A stretch of DNA of 5,163 bases from Bacteroidales bacterium (lineage in GTDB: Bacteria; Bacteroidota; Bacteroidia; Bacteroidales; UBA932): positions 1 to 5,163 of the forward strand of contig JAFROA010000106.1 in the NCBI GenBank assembly GCA_017429885.1, read 5' to 3'. Within the stretch, counting starts at the first letter, position 1; each line of letters begins with the position of its first letter. Positions 1 to 5,163 of this stretch are shown in pieces. Made by a program: the position numbers and the translations under genes. The notes beneath the pieces are model-generated. The model was not told the origin of the DNA, did no database searches, and saw only the letters and a list, made by a program, of their open reading frames with translations.

Positions 1-150
1 AGTGGCCGAAGTGTTCGGAACCGCCTTCCCGTAGATAGGGAATGTCGAAGCATCCGTGTAGACATAAGACTTGTTTTCCTGCGCGTGCACCGCTACAGCG
101 GAGAATAACAAAAAGCCCAGAATGGCCTTAATCTTGACAAATAGTTTCAT
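1..150 (-). CDS. Secreted protein, N-terminal fragment; probable SGNH/GDSL hydrolase with GxDLY-type N-terminal domain (partial)
   Basis: Fifty codons are visible on the minus strand, and the gene continues past the left edge. The protein opens with a clear Sec signal peptide: MKLFVKIKAILGFLLF followed by SAVAVHAQ, with likely cleavage at AHA/Q-type sites near residue 24. The mature part begins ENKSYVYTDASTFPIYGKAV. The 'Y-x-DAS-x-x-x-I-x-GK' pattern resembles, from memory, the start of the GxDLY domain that precedes SGNH/GDSL esterase domains in secreted Bacteroidetes enzymes. The catalytic region is outside the window, so the activity is inferred, not seen. An in-frame ATG at 159 would add three residues (MNA). 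I prefer 150 because the candidate promoter just upstream would leave almost no leader for 159. It is divergent from the sialidase-like gene, which fits a shared role in glycan breakdown such as deacetylation, but that is inference. Confidence 0.6.
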   Translation of the reverse strand, partial: MKLFVKIKAILGFLLFSAVAVHAQENKSYVYTDASTFPIYGKAVPNTSAT

Positions 151-172
151 GGCATTCATATATGGATACACA

Positions 173-202
173 CAAAATTAACGAAAAAAGCCCAGTATCA
201 AT
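173..202 (-). promoter_or_regulatory. Candidate Bacteroidetes-type promoter for the leftward secreted hydrolase gene
   Basis: Read on the minus strand, TAATTTTG (180 to 173) matches the Bacteroidetes -7 consensus TAnnTTTG exactly. An ATTG (202 to 199) lies 18 nt upstream of it, close to the usual 19-21 nt spacing for the -33 TTG element. Transcription would start near 165-169, giving a very short leader before the ATG at 150. No matching element of equal quality was found for the divergent plus-strand gene. The nearest candidate is TAATTATTTG at 202-211, which has two extra bases between TA and TTTG. Confidence 0.5.
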
Positions 203-250
203 AATTATTTGATAACTTGCGGCCATTCACTGATAACCAATCCGAGCACA

Positions 251-2041
251 ATGAGAAAGATTCTATTGGTAATAAGCATGGCCCTCTCTGTGATATCATA
301 CGGGCAGCAGCGCCAGCGTCCTTGGCTTAAAGCGATGGAAGACAGGATGTCGGACGATGAGAGAGAGATGCTCAAAGCCATCTATGCTCCCACAATCGTC
401 GCCACACCCTTGGAAGACGCCAGAAGGAGCGTATGTGTCATGCCGGACGGCGAGATCCGTTGCTACGGTTCTGTCGGACGCGATGAAACCACCCCGAAAG
501 GAAAAGCCGCTTACCTTTCCTCCATCGACGGCGGGCTCACATGGAAACTATATTATTCCCGAGGCAATATGGGAGCCGCCACTTATATCCCAGAGAAAGG
601 AATCTTCGTCACTTCCACGACAGATGCCGAAGGAACATGGTTCCTGATTTCCAAAGTCGGGCCGGAAGATCCGGACCCGGTTAGAGTCAAAGTGTCCTCC
701 TACAAGTTCTCCGACTGCTTCCAGCCAACTAAATCAGACTTTTCCGACCGGATTTTCTTCACCGGACAACGCCGTAACGAGCGTAATGAGTCTGTCCCGA
801 CTTTCATTTATACTGACGACTATGGGAAATCTTTCCATCTGGTCGAGCTTCCCCATCCACCGAAACCAGTAATAGCGTATCCTCACAAGGGGGTCCGGTG
901 GAGCAACGACTGTGGGACCGAGCCTATGGCTTGTGAGCTCGGACCAAATCTAATGACTATGCTGATCCGGAACACCACCGACACATTCTACCAGTCTTTT
1001 TCCAAAGATGGTGGCACGACTTGGACTCATCCGGAACCTTCAGTATTTCAAGGATGTATAACCACACCGTTTATGCTTCCACTCTCAGACGGGAGAATCC
1101 TCAACTTCTGGAACAACACCAGGCCACTGCCGGAACTGGACCACGAGACCCAGATGCCTCCCTTGGCCGAGACCGTAAAGGATGGGACATGGGAAGATGT
1201 GTTCACCAATAGGGATGCCGCTCATGCCGCCTTATCAGAGGATGGTGGCGGGACATGGACCGGAATACGTGAGATCTACCTGAACGGGATACGGAACAAC
1301 GCGGACTTCCGATATGTGGGAGGAGTATTGTACTCGCTCGACAAAAGTGTCCACCAGTTCCAAGCATTCGAGTTGCCTTTCAACAAGATCCTGGTCACTC
1401 TAGGGCAGAACCCGGTCTCACGCCGCATGCTTATCTTCGACCTGGATTGGCTCAAAGAGACGGAGCGGCAGGATAATTTCATCGAAGGGCTTGGAGGTTT
1501 GAGCACCTTCGTATATGTCAAAAGTATCTCTGGTTCCGCCGAAGCATATGCCGGAAACGGCCACTGCGCCTGGAACCGCACTAACGGAGCCCTTCTCGTC
1601 CCTGACCCGGAAGGAGGCTACTCTGACGTCCTGCAGTTATCGAAATATCCTGACGAGCGCCTGTTCAACGACATCCAGGGGCTAACGTGGAACTTTCCCG
1701 CCAGCCACGAGGGAGAGGTGGAGATAGGATTCTTCCTTGCCGAAGACACCATGCGGATTAACCTGACAGACTGCTGGTTCAACCCATGCGACCCATATGT
1801 GGCGTCACAGGCCCAATTCTCCACCGACCTTACAGCTGACAATGTTCCGTCCGGCGCCTGGCACACCCTCCTGCTGAAATATGATCCGGAATGGGTGGAG
1901 ATCAGTTGTGACGGCAAGGGCGTGACCCGCCTGAAGGCAAAGAAAAACAGCCCTCTCGGGCTGTCTTATCTGAATATCCAATGCGTTAGCGATTCTTCCA
2001 ACAGCAAAGGGACATGTATCCGCCTCCTTAAAAAGAGGTGA
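251..2041 (+). CDS. Secreted sialidase-like (BNR/Asp-box) beta-propeller protein with C-terminal beta-rich domain
   Basis: This is a 596-residue exported protein. The start at 251 gives a clean signal peptide, MRKILLVISMALSVISYG, with probable cleavage near residue 18; it has no lipobox cysteine, so a periplasmic or secreted soluble protein is likely. A TTG start at 209 would add 14 polar residues in front and spoil this. Four Asp boxes mark a sialidase-fold propeller: SIDGGLTW (91-98), TDDYGKSF (188-195, degenerate), SKDGGTTW (251-258) and SEDGGGTW (329-336). The propeller appears to end at DLDWLKE (about 397-403). The remaining 190 residues look like a beta-sandwich ending in GLSYLNIQ and a basic tail, a layout I recall from Bacteroidetes sialidase-family proteins. 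I see no F/Y-R-I-P motif typical of GH33 sialidases, so sialic acid as the substrate is not established. It converges on the rnf operon with a 6 bp gap between stop codons. Confidence 0.8.
   Translation: MRKILLVISMALSVISYGQQRQRPWLKAMEDRMSDDEREMLKAIYAPTIVATPLEDARRSVCVMPDGEIRCYGSVGRDETTPKGKAAYLSSIDGGLTWKLYYSRGNMGAATYIPEKGIFVTSTTDAEGTWFLISKVGPEDPDPVRVKVSSYKFSDCFQPTKSDFSDRIFFTGQRRNERNESVPTFIYTDDYGKSFHLVELPHPPKPVIAYPHKGVRWSNDCGTEPMACELGPNLMTMLIRNTTDTFYQSFSKDGGTTWTHPEPSVFQGCITTPFMLPLSDGRILNFWNNTRPLPELDHETQMPPLAETVKDGTWEDVFTNRDAAHAALSEDGGGTWTGIREIYLNGIRNNADFRYVGGVLYSLDKSVHQFQAFELPFNKILVTLGQNPVSRRMLIFDLDWLKETERQDNFIEGLGGLSTFVYVKSISGSAEAYAGNGHCAWNRTNGALLVPDPEGGYSDVLQLSKYPDERLFNDIQGLTWNFPASHEGEVEIGFFLAEDTMRINLTDCWFNPCDPYVASQAQFSTDLTADNVPSGAWHTLLLKYDPEWVEISCDGKGVTRLKAKKNSPLGLSYLNIQCVSDSSNSKGTCIRLLKKR
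1938..1967 (-). terminator. Intrinsic terminator of the rnf/barrel operon, embedded in the opposite gene
   Basis: On the minus strand a perfect 7 bp stem, ACAGCCC / GGGCTGT (1964-1958 with 1953-1947), closes a GAGA tetraloop (1957-1954) and is followed at once by TTTTCTTT. The stem can be extended by a G-U and two A-U pairs into the U tract. This is a classic rho-independent terminator for leftward transcription, about 80 nt past the stop codon of the beta-barrel gene. On the plus strand the hairpin is followed by CTTATCTG, not a T run, so it should not stop the sialidase-like gene in which it sits (codons for KNSPLGLS). Confidence 0.78.
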
Positions 2042-2047
2042 TGAGTC

Positions 2048-2521
2048 TTAGAACATGTAACGTACTCCGAGACCTAAGGTCAGGAGGCCGTTACGGCGAA
2101 CCTTACCGTCTCCGAACATCAGACGTGGACGAAGGCTCAATGAGAACTGGAGCGGGAAGTCAAATATGTACTCGAGCCCCACATTGCCAAGGAGACCCGC
2201 ATAAACGACATTCTCATGATCGGGGTTATCCCATACGGCGACGCTGGCTCCAGGTCCCACATAGAAACCCCATTGCCCCTCAGCGGTCCAATCCGGATGG
2301 GCTATCATGAAATTGTAAACCCCATCAAGGTGAAAAGCGTTAGTGTTGAAAACGTCGTCCATGCCAAGCTCGAACTCCAGGAAATCATTATCCCCGGCAT
2401 AGTTCTCATAGCTCACATCAGCTCCGTAATTACCGATACGCACACCTACAGCTCTGGGCTGGGCGACAGCCGCGAAGGAAAAAACCACCAATGCGGCTAA
2501 TGCCAAAACAAACCTTTTCAT
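2048..2521 (-). CDS. Small outer-membrane beta-barrel protein, last gene of the rnf operon
   Basis: A 157-residue protein of no family I can name. It has a clear signal peptide (residues 1-20, MKRFVLALAALVVFSFAAVA, then Q21). The mature part alternates polar and hydrophobic residues in about eight stretches: roughly 24-32, 33-42, 45-54, 62-74, 83-98, 105-120, 124-136 and 146-157. It is rich in Gly, Tyr and Phe and ends in RYMF, an aromatic C-terminus as expected for insertion by the Bam machinery. This suggests an eight-stranded barrel of OmpX/OmpA-TM size in the outer membrane. The ATG follows the rnfA stop codon after only two bases (TAG-CT-ATG), so it is probably translated from the rnf mRNA by coupling with rnfA. 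No separate promoter or strong Shine-Dalgarno sequence is visible. A terminator lies about 80 nt downstream. Any role with Rnf is inference; it could simply be a passenger. Confidence 0.82.
   Translation of the reverse strand: MKRFVLALAALVVFSFAAVAQPRAVGVRIGNYGADVSYENYAGDNDFLEFELGMDDVFNTNAFHLDGVYNFMIAHPDWTAEGQWGFYVGPGASVAVWDNPDHENVVYAGLLGNVGLEYIFDFPLQFSLSLRPRLMFGDGKVRRNGLLTLGLGVRYMF
2057..2094. repeat. Nested imperfect inverted repeat in the convergent 3' region
   Basis: Three nested arms pair around one centre: GTAACG (2057-2062) with CGTTAC (2089-2094), CTCC (2065-2068) with GGAG (2083-2086), and GACC (2071-2074) with GGTC (2078-2081), around a TAA loop. Fourteen pairs form in 38 nt with small internal loops. 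It lies 15 nt after the sialidase-like stop codon and within the last codons of the barrel gene. No U tract follows on either strand, so it is not a standard intrinsic terminator; it could protect or define the 3' end of the plus-strand mRNA. Confidence 0.45.
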
Positions 2522-2523
2522 AG

Positions 2524-3126
2524 CTAGACCATTCCAGAGAATCCCATGAACGCCATCGCCAGAATACCGCAGGTCACCAAAGCGATAGGAACGCCTTTGA
2601 ACTGTTTCGGGATGTCGTTAAGCTCAAGATGCTCACGCATACCGGCGAAAAGGATCAAAGCCATTCCGTATCCGATAGCCGTCGCGAAAGCATAGACAAC
2701 CGATTGCCCGAGATTGAGCATATGTGCCGGACCGCCACCGAAAGTGAACTCCTTGGTCACGACATTGAGAGCCACACCGAGGACGGCGCAGTTGGTGGTA
2801 ATCAGCGGGAGGAATATTCCAAGAGCCTGATAGAGAGAAGGGCTGATCTTTTTCAGCACGATCTCGACCATCTGTACCAAGGAAGCGATGACTAGAATGA
2901 AAGCGATCGTCTGTAGGAATTCCAAGCCGAAAGCGACCAGCAAATACTTGTTGATCAAGTAGGTGACAAGAGTGGCCAGGGTGATGACGAAGACCACCGC
3001 CCCGGACATTCCGGTAGCTGTCGAGACCTTACTGGAGACACCGATGAACGGACATGTGCCCAGGAACTGGGCCAGCATTATATTATTGACGAATATCGCC
3101 GAGATGATTATGAGAAAAAATTCCAT
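2524..3126 (-). CDS. rnfA: Rnf electron transport complex subunit RnfA
   Basis: This is an integral inner-membrane subunit of the Rnf complex, which passes electrons from reduced ferredoxin to NAD+ and couples this to Na+ or H+ export. It is 200 residues long, near the usual family length of about 190-200. The N-terminus MEFFLIIISAIFVNN is typical of RnfA/NqrE. Six hydrophobic segments are spread along the chain. The two half-site cysteines that hold the intramembrane iron centre between RnfA and RnfE are present: C25 in GTCPFIGVS and C113 in TTNCAVLG. The start at 3126 sits 3 nt after the rnfE stop (TAG-GCC-ATG), with only a weak AAGAG upstream as ribosome binding site. It is followed after 2 nt by the beta-barrel gene. 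The length and motifs show no damage. Confidence 0.96.
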   Translation of the reverse strand: MEFFLIIISAIFVNNIMLAQFLGTCPFIGVSSKVSTATGMSGAVVFVITLATLVTYLINKYLLVAFGLEFLQTIAFILVIASLVQMVEIVLKKISPSLYQALGIFLPLITTNCAVLGVALNVVTKEFTFGGGPAHMLNLGQSVVYAFATAIGYGMALILFAGMREHLELNDIPKQFKGVPIALVTCGILAMAFMGFSGMV

Positions 3127-3129
3127 GGC

Positions 3130-3720
3130 CTAACTCTTTTTTGCGATTTTGTTGAAAAGGACCATCAGGTATCCCAGGGCGATGAACGCTCCGGGAGCCA
3201 TGACAAAAACGAGGATACCGTCACCGGAGATGAACTTCCATCCGAAAGCGGATCCACTTCCGAGAATCTCCCTGACAAGGCCGAGGACGGTGAGGCTCAT
3301 AGTGAAGCCGAATCCTATTCCCAGGCCATCAAGGGCGGAGTCCACAATTCCGTTCTTGCTTGCGAAGGCCTCAGCGCGACCGAGGACGATGCAGTTGACG
3401 ACGATCAGCGGGATGAATAGTCCCAGAGTCTTGTACATGTCAGGTGTATAGGCCTGCATGGCGAACTGGAGAATCGTGACGAAAGTGGCGATGACAACTA
3501 TGTAGACAGGGATATGAACCTTGTCCGGAACCACAGGTGCGATTGCCGAGATCACTATGTTAGAAAGCACGAGGACGAACAATGTCGCGAGACCCATGCT
3601 CATACCATTTATGGCTGAGGTTGTTGTCGCCAAAGTAGGACACAATCCAAGGAGCAGGACGAAGGTCGGGTTCTCCTTGAAGAAGCCTTTGGTGAATATG
3701 CCTAATTTTCTCTTGCTCAT
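3130..3720 (-). CDS. rnfE: Rnf electron transport complex subunit RnfE
   Basis: This membrane subunit of the Rnf complex is homologous to NqrD and pairs with RnfA in inverted topology. It has 196 residues, with a basic, soluble N-terminus (MSKRKLGIFTKGFFKENPTF) and six hydrophobic segments. The paired cysteines for the intramembrane iron site are C27 (GLCPTLA) and C110 (VVNCIVLGRAEAFA), the latter in the family's hallmark stretch. The C-terminus is a short basic tail (NKIAKKS). The start at 3720 is supported by a good ribosome binding site (AAAGGAG, 3735-3729, 8 nt from the ATG) inside the end of rnfG. The junction with rnfG is TAG-GCT-ATG and that with rnfA is TAG-GCC-ATG. RnfE rather than NqrD is favoured by the neighbouring RnfG and RnfA and by the gene order D-G-E-A. 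Confidence 0.96.
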   Translation of the reverse strand: MSKRKLGIFTKGFFKENPTFVLLLGLCPTLATTTSAINGMSMGLATLFVLVLSNIVISAIAPVVPDKVHIPVYIVVIATFVTILQFAMQAYTPDMYKTLGLFIPLIVVNCIVLGRAEAFASKNGIVDSALDGLGIGFGFTMSLTVLGLVREILGSGSAFGWKFISGDGILVFVMAPGAFIALGYLMVLFNKIAKKS

Positions 3721-3723
3721 AGC

Positions 3724-4287
3724 CTATTCTCCTTTAATGGTATTGAAGGCCTCCACAGCGTTCTTCACAGCCAAAGTGTAAGCCCTGGAGGTGATTGTGG
3801 AAGCGGTGATAGCATCGACATCCCCGCCATCCTTCTTGACGGACAGGATCTTGGAGGAAGGGTCGAAGCCTTTAAACTGTGAGTAAAAATGCTCGTCCGT
3901 GTTACACTTCGCGCCGAGTCCGGGGGTCTCTGTGTGGGACAGGACCGAGGTGTTATAGACCGCCCCGTCAGGGGTGATTCCGACCATCAAGGTCAGAGGG
4001 CCACCGAAGCCGACGGTTGTAGACTTGACGGCGTAAGCCTTTACCTCTCCGCCGGAAGTGCTGATGTAATACTCAGACGGTTGTCCGCCGACCTCAACAG
4101 GCTTTGCCTCAGATAGTTCCCCACCTTCTGGAAGAACCGCTCCGATGGAGGCTTTAAGGATGTCCGCATTGGCCTTGGCGATCGGCTCGGCGGTAAGGAC
4201 ATACATCCCTCCGAGAAGCGCGGAACAAACCAGGCAGACCGCCGTCAGGCAAAGAGCCATATTGGTAAGATTGGATTTAGCAGCCAT
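3724..4287 (-). CDS. rnfG: Rnf electron transport complex subunit RnfG (FMN-binding)
   Basis: This flavoprotein subunit of Rnf carries a covalently bound FMN on the outer face of the inner membrane and relays electrons within the complex. It has 187 residues: one N-terminal membrane anchor (about residues 9-31, with cysteines at 13, 18 and 21) and a periplasmic FMN_bind domain. Conserved landmarks are GFGGPL (93-98), the HTETPGLGAK motif (118-127), and the flavinylation site VDAITASTITS (157-167). In the last, TAST replaces the textbook SGAT, with T164 as the likely FMN-ester threonine. An ApbE-type flavin transferase encoded elsewhere would be needed. The start at 4287 has a GGAGG ribosome binding site (4301-4297) 9 nt upstream and lies 3 nt after the rnfD stop (TAG-AAT-ATG). 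The length fits the smaller RnfG proteins. Confidence 0.95.
   Translation of the reverse strand: MAAKSNLTNMALCLTAVCLVCSALLGGMYVLTAEPIAKANADILKASIGAVLPEGGELSEAKPVEVGGQPSEYYISTSGGEVKAYAVKSTTVGFGGPLTLMVGITPDGAVYNTSVLSHTETPGLGAKCNTDEHFYSQFKGFDPSSKILSVKKDGGDVDAITASTITSRAYTLAVKNAVEAFNTIKGE
3729..3735 (-). promoter_or_regulatory. Shine-Dalgarno sequence of rnfE
   Basis: AAAGGAG on the minus strand, 8 nt before the rnfE ATG, is embedded in the last codons of rnfG (IKGE). It fixes the rnfE start. Strong Shine-Dalgarno sequences are uncommon in Bacteroidetes, so its presence here is of note. Confidence 0.6.
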
Positions 4288-4290
4288 ATT

Positions 4291-5163
4291 CTATGCCCTC
4301 CCGTATTTTTTCTGATGGAACCAGTTGTTCAGAAGAGGAACCGTCGAGTTCATGATAAGGATAGCGAAGCTCACGCCCTCGGGATATGATCCGAAGTACC
4401 TGATCATCAATGTGATGAAACCAATTCCTATACCGAAGATAATCCCACCCTTAGTGCTCATCGGGCTAGTCACATAGTCGGTTGCCATGAAGCAGGATCC
4501 GAGAAGGAGACCTCCGGTGAGAAGGTTGAACAGAGGATCTGTGAACTGGGCGGGATTGGCGAGCCAGAAGATGCAGGACACGGCCGCTACAGTGCCGAGG
4601 ATCGAGAGTGTTATCCACGGCTTGATGACCTTTCTGGCCACCAGGTAAATGAAGCCGACAAGTATCGCTATGGCGCAAGCCTCTCCAGCCGATCCCCCGA
4701 TGTTCGCGAAGAGCATCTGTGAATATGTGTACCCATGGCTTGCCATAAGCTCAGGCACAGAGGCGCCTTGCATCAAGCCTTCCTTGATAGCTCCAAGAGG
4801 AGTCGCACCGGAGACGGCGTCAACACCGAAAAGCCCCTGAGGAATCTCCCAATGGGTCATATAGGTCGGGAAGGATATCAGCAAGAACACGCGTCCCACA
4901 AGAGCGGGGTTAAAAATGTTCTGTCCCAAGCCTCCGAAAGTCATCTTGGCTACCCCGATAGCGACCAAGGCGCCGATGAACACCACCCACCACGGAGTAG
5001 TGGAAGGGAGGTTGAGAGCGAGAAGAATACCCGTCACGGCCGCTGACCAGTCTCCCAAAGTGGAGACCTTCTTCAAGCAAAATCTCGTGATGAAATATTC
5101 AATCGCCACGCAGGAGAGCACGCTCACGGCCAGCACAAACAACTCCTTCCAGCCGTAGAACAC
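4291..5163 (-). CDS. rnfD: Rnf electron transport complex subunit RnfD (5' end outside window)
   Basis: This is a multi-spanning inner-membrane flavoprotein subunit of Rnf, homologous to NqrB. Within the window 290 residues are visible; the first codon at the edge is GTG and reads as an internal valine in VFYGWKELFVLAV. RnfD proteins usually have about 320-350 residues, so roughly 40 are missing, including the family's typical N-terminal segment. Visible hallmarks are GGLGQNIFNPALVGR (residues 77-91 of the visible part), the flavin region of this family, and DAVSGATPLG (115-124), where the threonine of SGAT (121) is the expected covalent FMN site. Later TM segments include the conserved ATDYVTSP stretch. 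The reading frame is intact to the TAG stop at 4291-4293, 3 nt before rnfG. rnfC and rnfB should lie upstream, beyond the right edge, together with the operon promoter. Confidence 0.95.
   Translation of the reverse strand: MFYGWKELFVLAVSVLSCVAIEYFITRFCLKKVSTLGDWSAAVTGILLALNLPSTTPWWVVFIGALVAIGVAKMTFGGLGQNIFNPALVGRVFLLISFPTYMTHWEIPQGLFGVDAVSGATPLGAIKEGLMQGASVPELMASHGYTYSQMLFANIGGSAGEACAIAILVGFIYLVARKVIKPWITLSILGTVAAVSCIFWLANPAQFTDPLFNLLTGGLLLGSCFMATDYVTSPMSTKGGIIFGIGIGFITLMIRYFGSYPEGVSFAILIMNSTVPLLNNWFHQKKYGRA
4297..4301 (-). promoter_or_regulatory. Shine-Dalgarno sequence of rnfG
   Basis: GGAGG on the minus strand, 9 nt before the rnfG ATG, is formed by the last rnfD codons (GRA). It supports the chosen start and suggests that rnfG has its own ribosome entry in addition to coupling with rnfD. 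Confidence 0.6.

Noticed and set aside
209..250. TTG start extending the sialidase-like protein by 14 residues at the N-terminus
   Set aside because: It would place a polar stretch (ITCGHSLITNPST) before a perfect signal peptide that begins at the ATG at 251.
1276..1917. Two open frames of about 100 codons on the minus strand inside the sialidase-like gene
   Set aside because: They are antisense to a clear protein, and their translations show no signal peptide, motif or sensible composition.
1947..1964. The 7 bp hairpin as a terminator for the plus-strand gene
   Set aside because: On the plus strand it lies inside the coding region and is followed by CTTATCTG, not a T run; the U tract exists only for leftward transcription.
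2024..2039. Hairpin CCTC...GAGG around the AAAAA at the end of the sialidase-like gene as a bidirectional terminator
   Set aside because: The stem is only four clean pairs, and neither strand has a T run after it.
2038..2500. Plus-strand open frames of 90 and 94 codons over the barrel gene
   Set aside because: Their translations look like random antisense, rich in Arg, Ser and Pro, while the minus strand encodes a convincing signal peptide and beta strands.
5161..5163. GTG at the window edge as the start codon of rnfD
   Set aside because: RnfD proteins have about 40 more N-terminal residues before this point; the frame is open to the edge, so the codon is taken as internal valine.
1..5163. 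CRISPR array, tRNA or rRNA gene, insertion sequence, or new defence-type system
   Set aside because: I saw no spaced direct repeats, no cloverleaf-like stretch, and no transposase or nuclease motifs; nearly all bases are explained by the listed genes.

Overview
The window reads as a piece of a Bacteroidetes genome, most likely Bacteroidales. Three things point there: a TAnnTTTG-type promoter element in the one divergent intergenic gap, secreted glycan-type enzymes of a style common in that phylum (a sialidase-like Asp-box protein and a probable SGNH esterase), and an Rnf operon in the B-C-D-G-E-A order found in Bacteroides relatives. The genus cannot be fixed from the sequence. The DNA is moderately GC-rich and almost fully coding; the only real intergenic gap is about 90-100 bp.

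Layout from left to right. (1) Positions 1-150, minus strand: the first 50 codons of a secreted protein, probably a GxDLY/SGNH-type hydrolase, running off the left edge. (2) Positions 151-250: a divergent promoter region. (3) Positions 251-2041, plus strand: a secreted 596-residue sialidase-like beta-propeller protein with four Asp boxes and a C-terminal beta-rich domain. (4) Positions 2048-5163, minus strand: a tight operon read from right to left, rnfD (5' end missing), rnfG, rnfE, rnfA, and then a small signal-peptide-bearing outer-membrane beta-barrel protein as the last gene.

The Rnf genes encode the membrane part of the ferredoxin:NAD+ oxidoreductase, an ion-pumping complex. The key redox sites are visible: the SGAT flavinylation motif in RnfD, a TAST variant of that motif in RnfG, and the paired intramembrane cysteines of RnfA (C25/C113) and RnfE (C27/C110). 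rnfB and rnfC would be expected just beyond the right edge.

Three points deserve a second look. The barrel gene joins the rnf operon through a junction (TAG, 2 nt, ATG) almost identical to those between the rnf genes (TAG, 3 nt, ATG). The operon's strong intrinsic terminator lies inside the 3' coding region of the convergent sialidase-like gene, so the two mRNAs should overlap in antisense by roughly 100 nt. The sialidase-like protein also lacks a recognisable FRIP motif, so its substrate is open.
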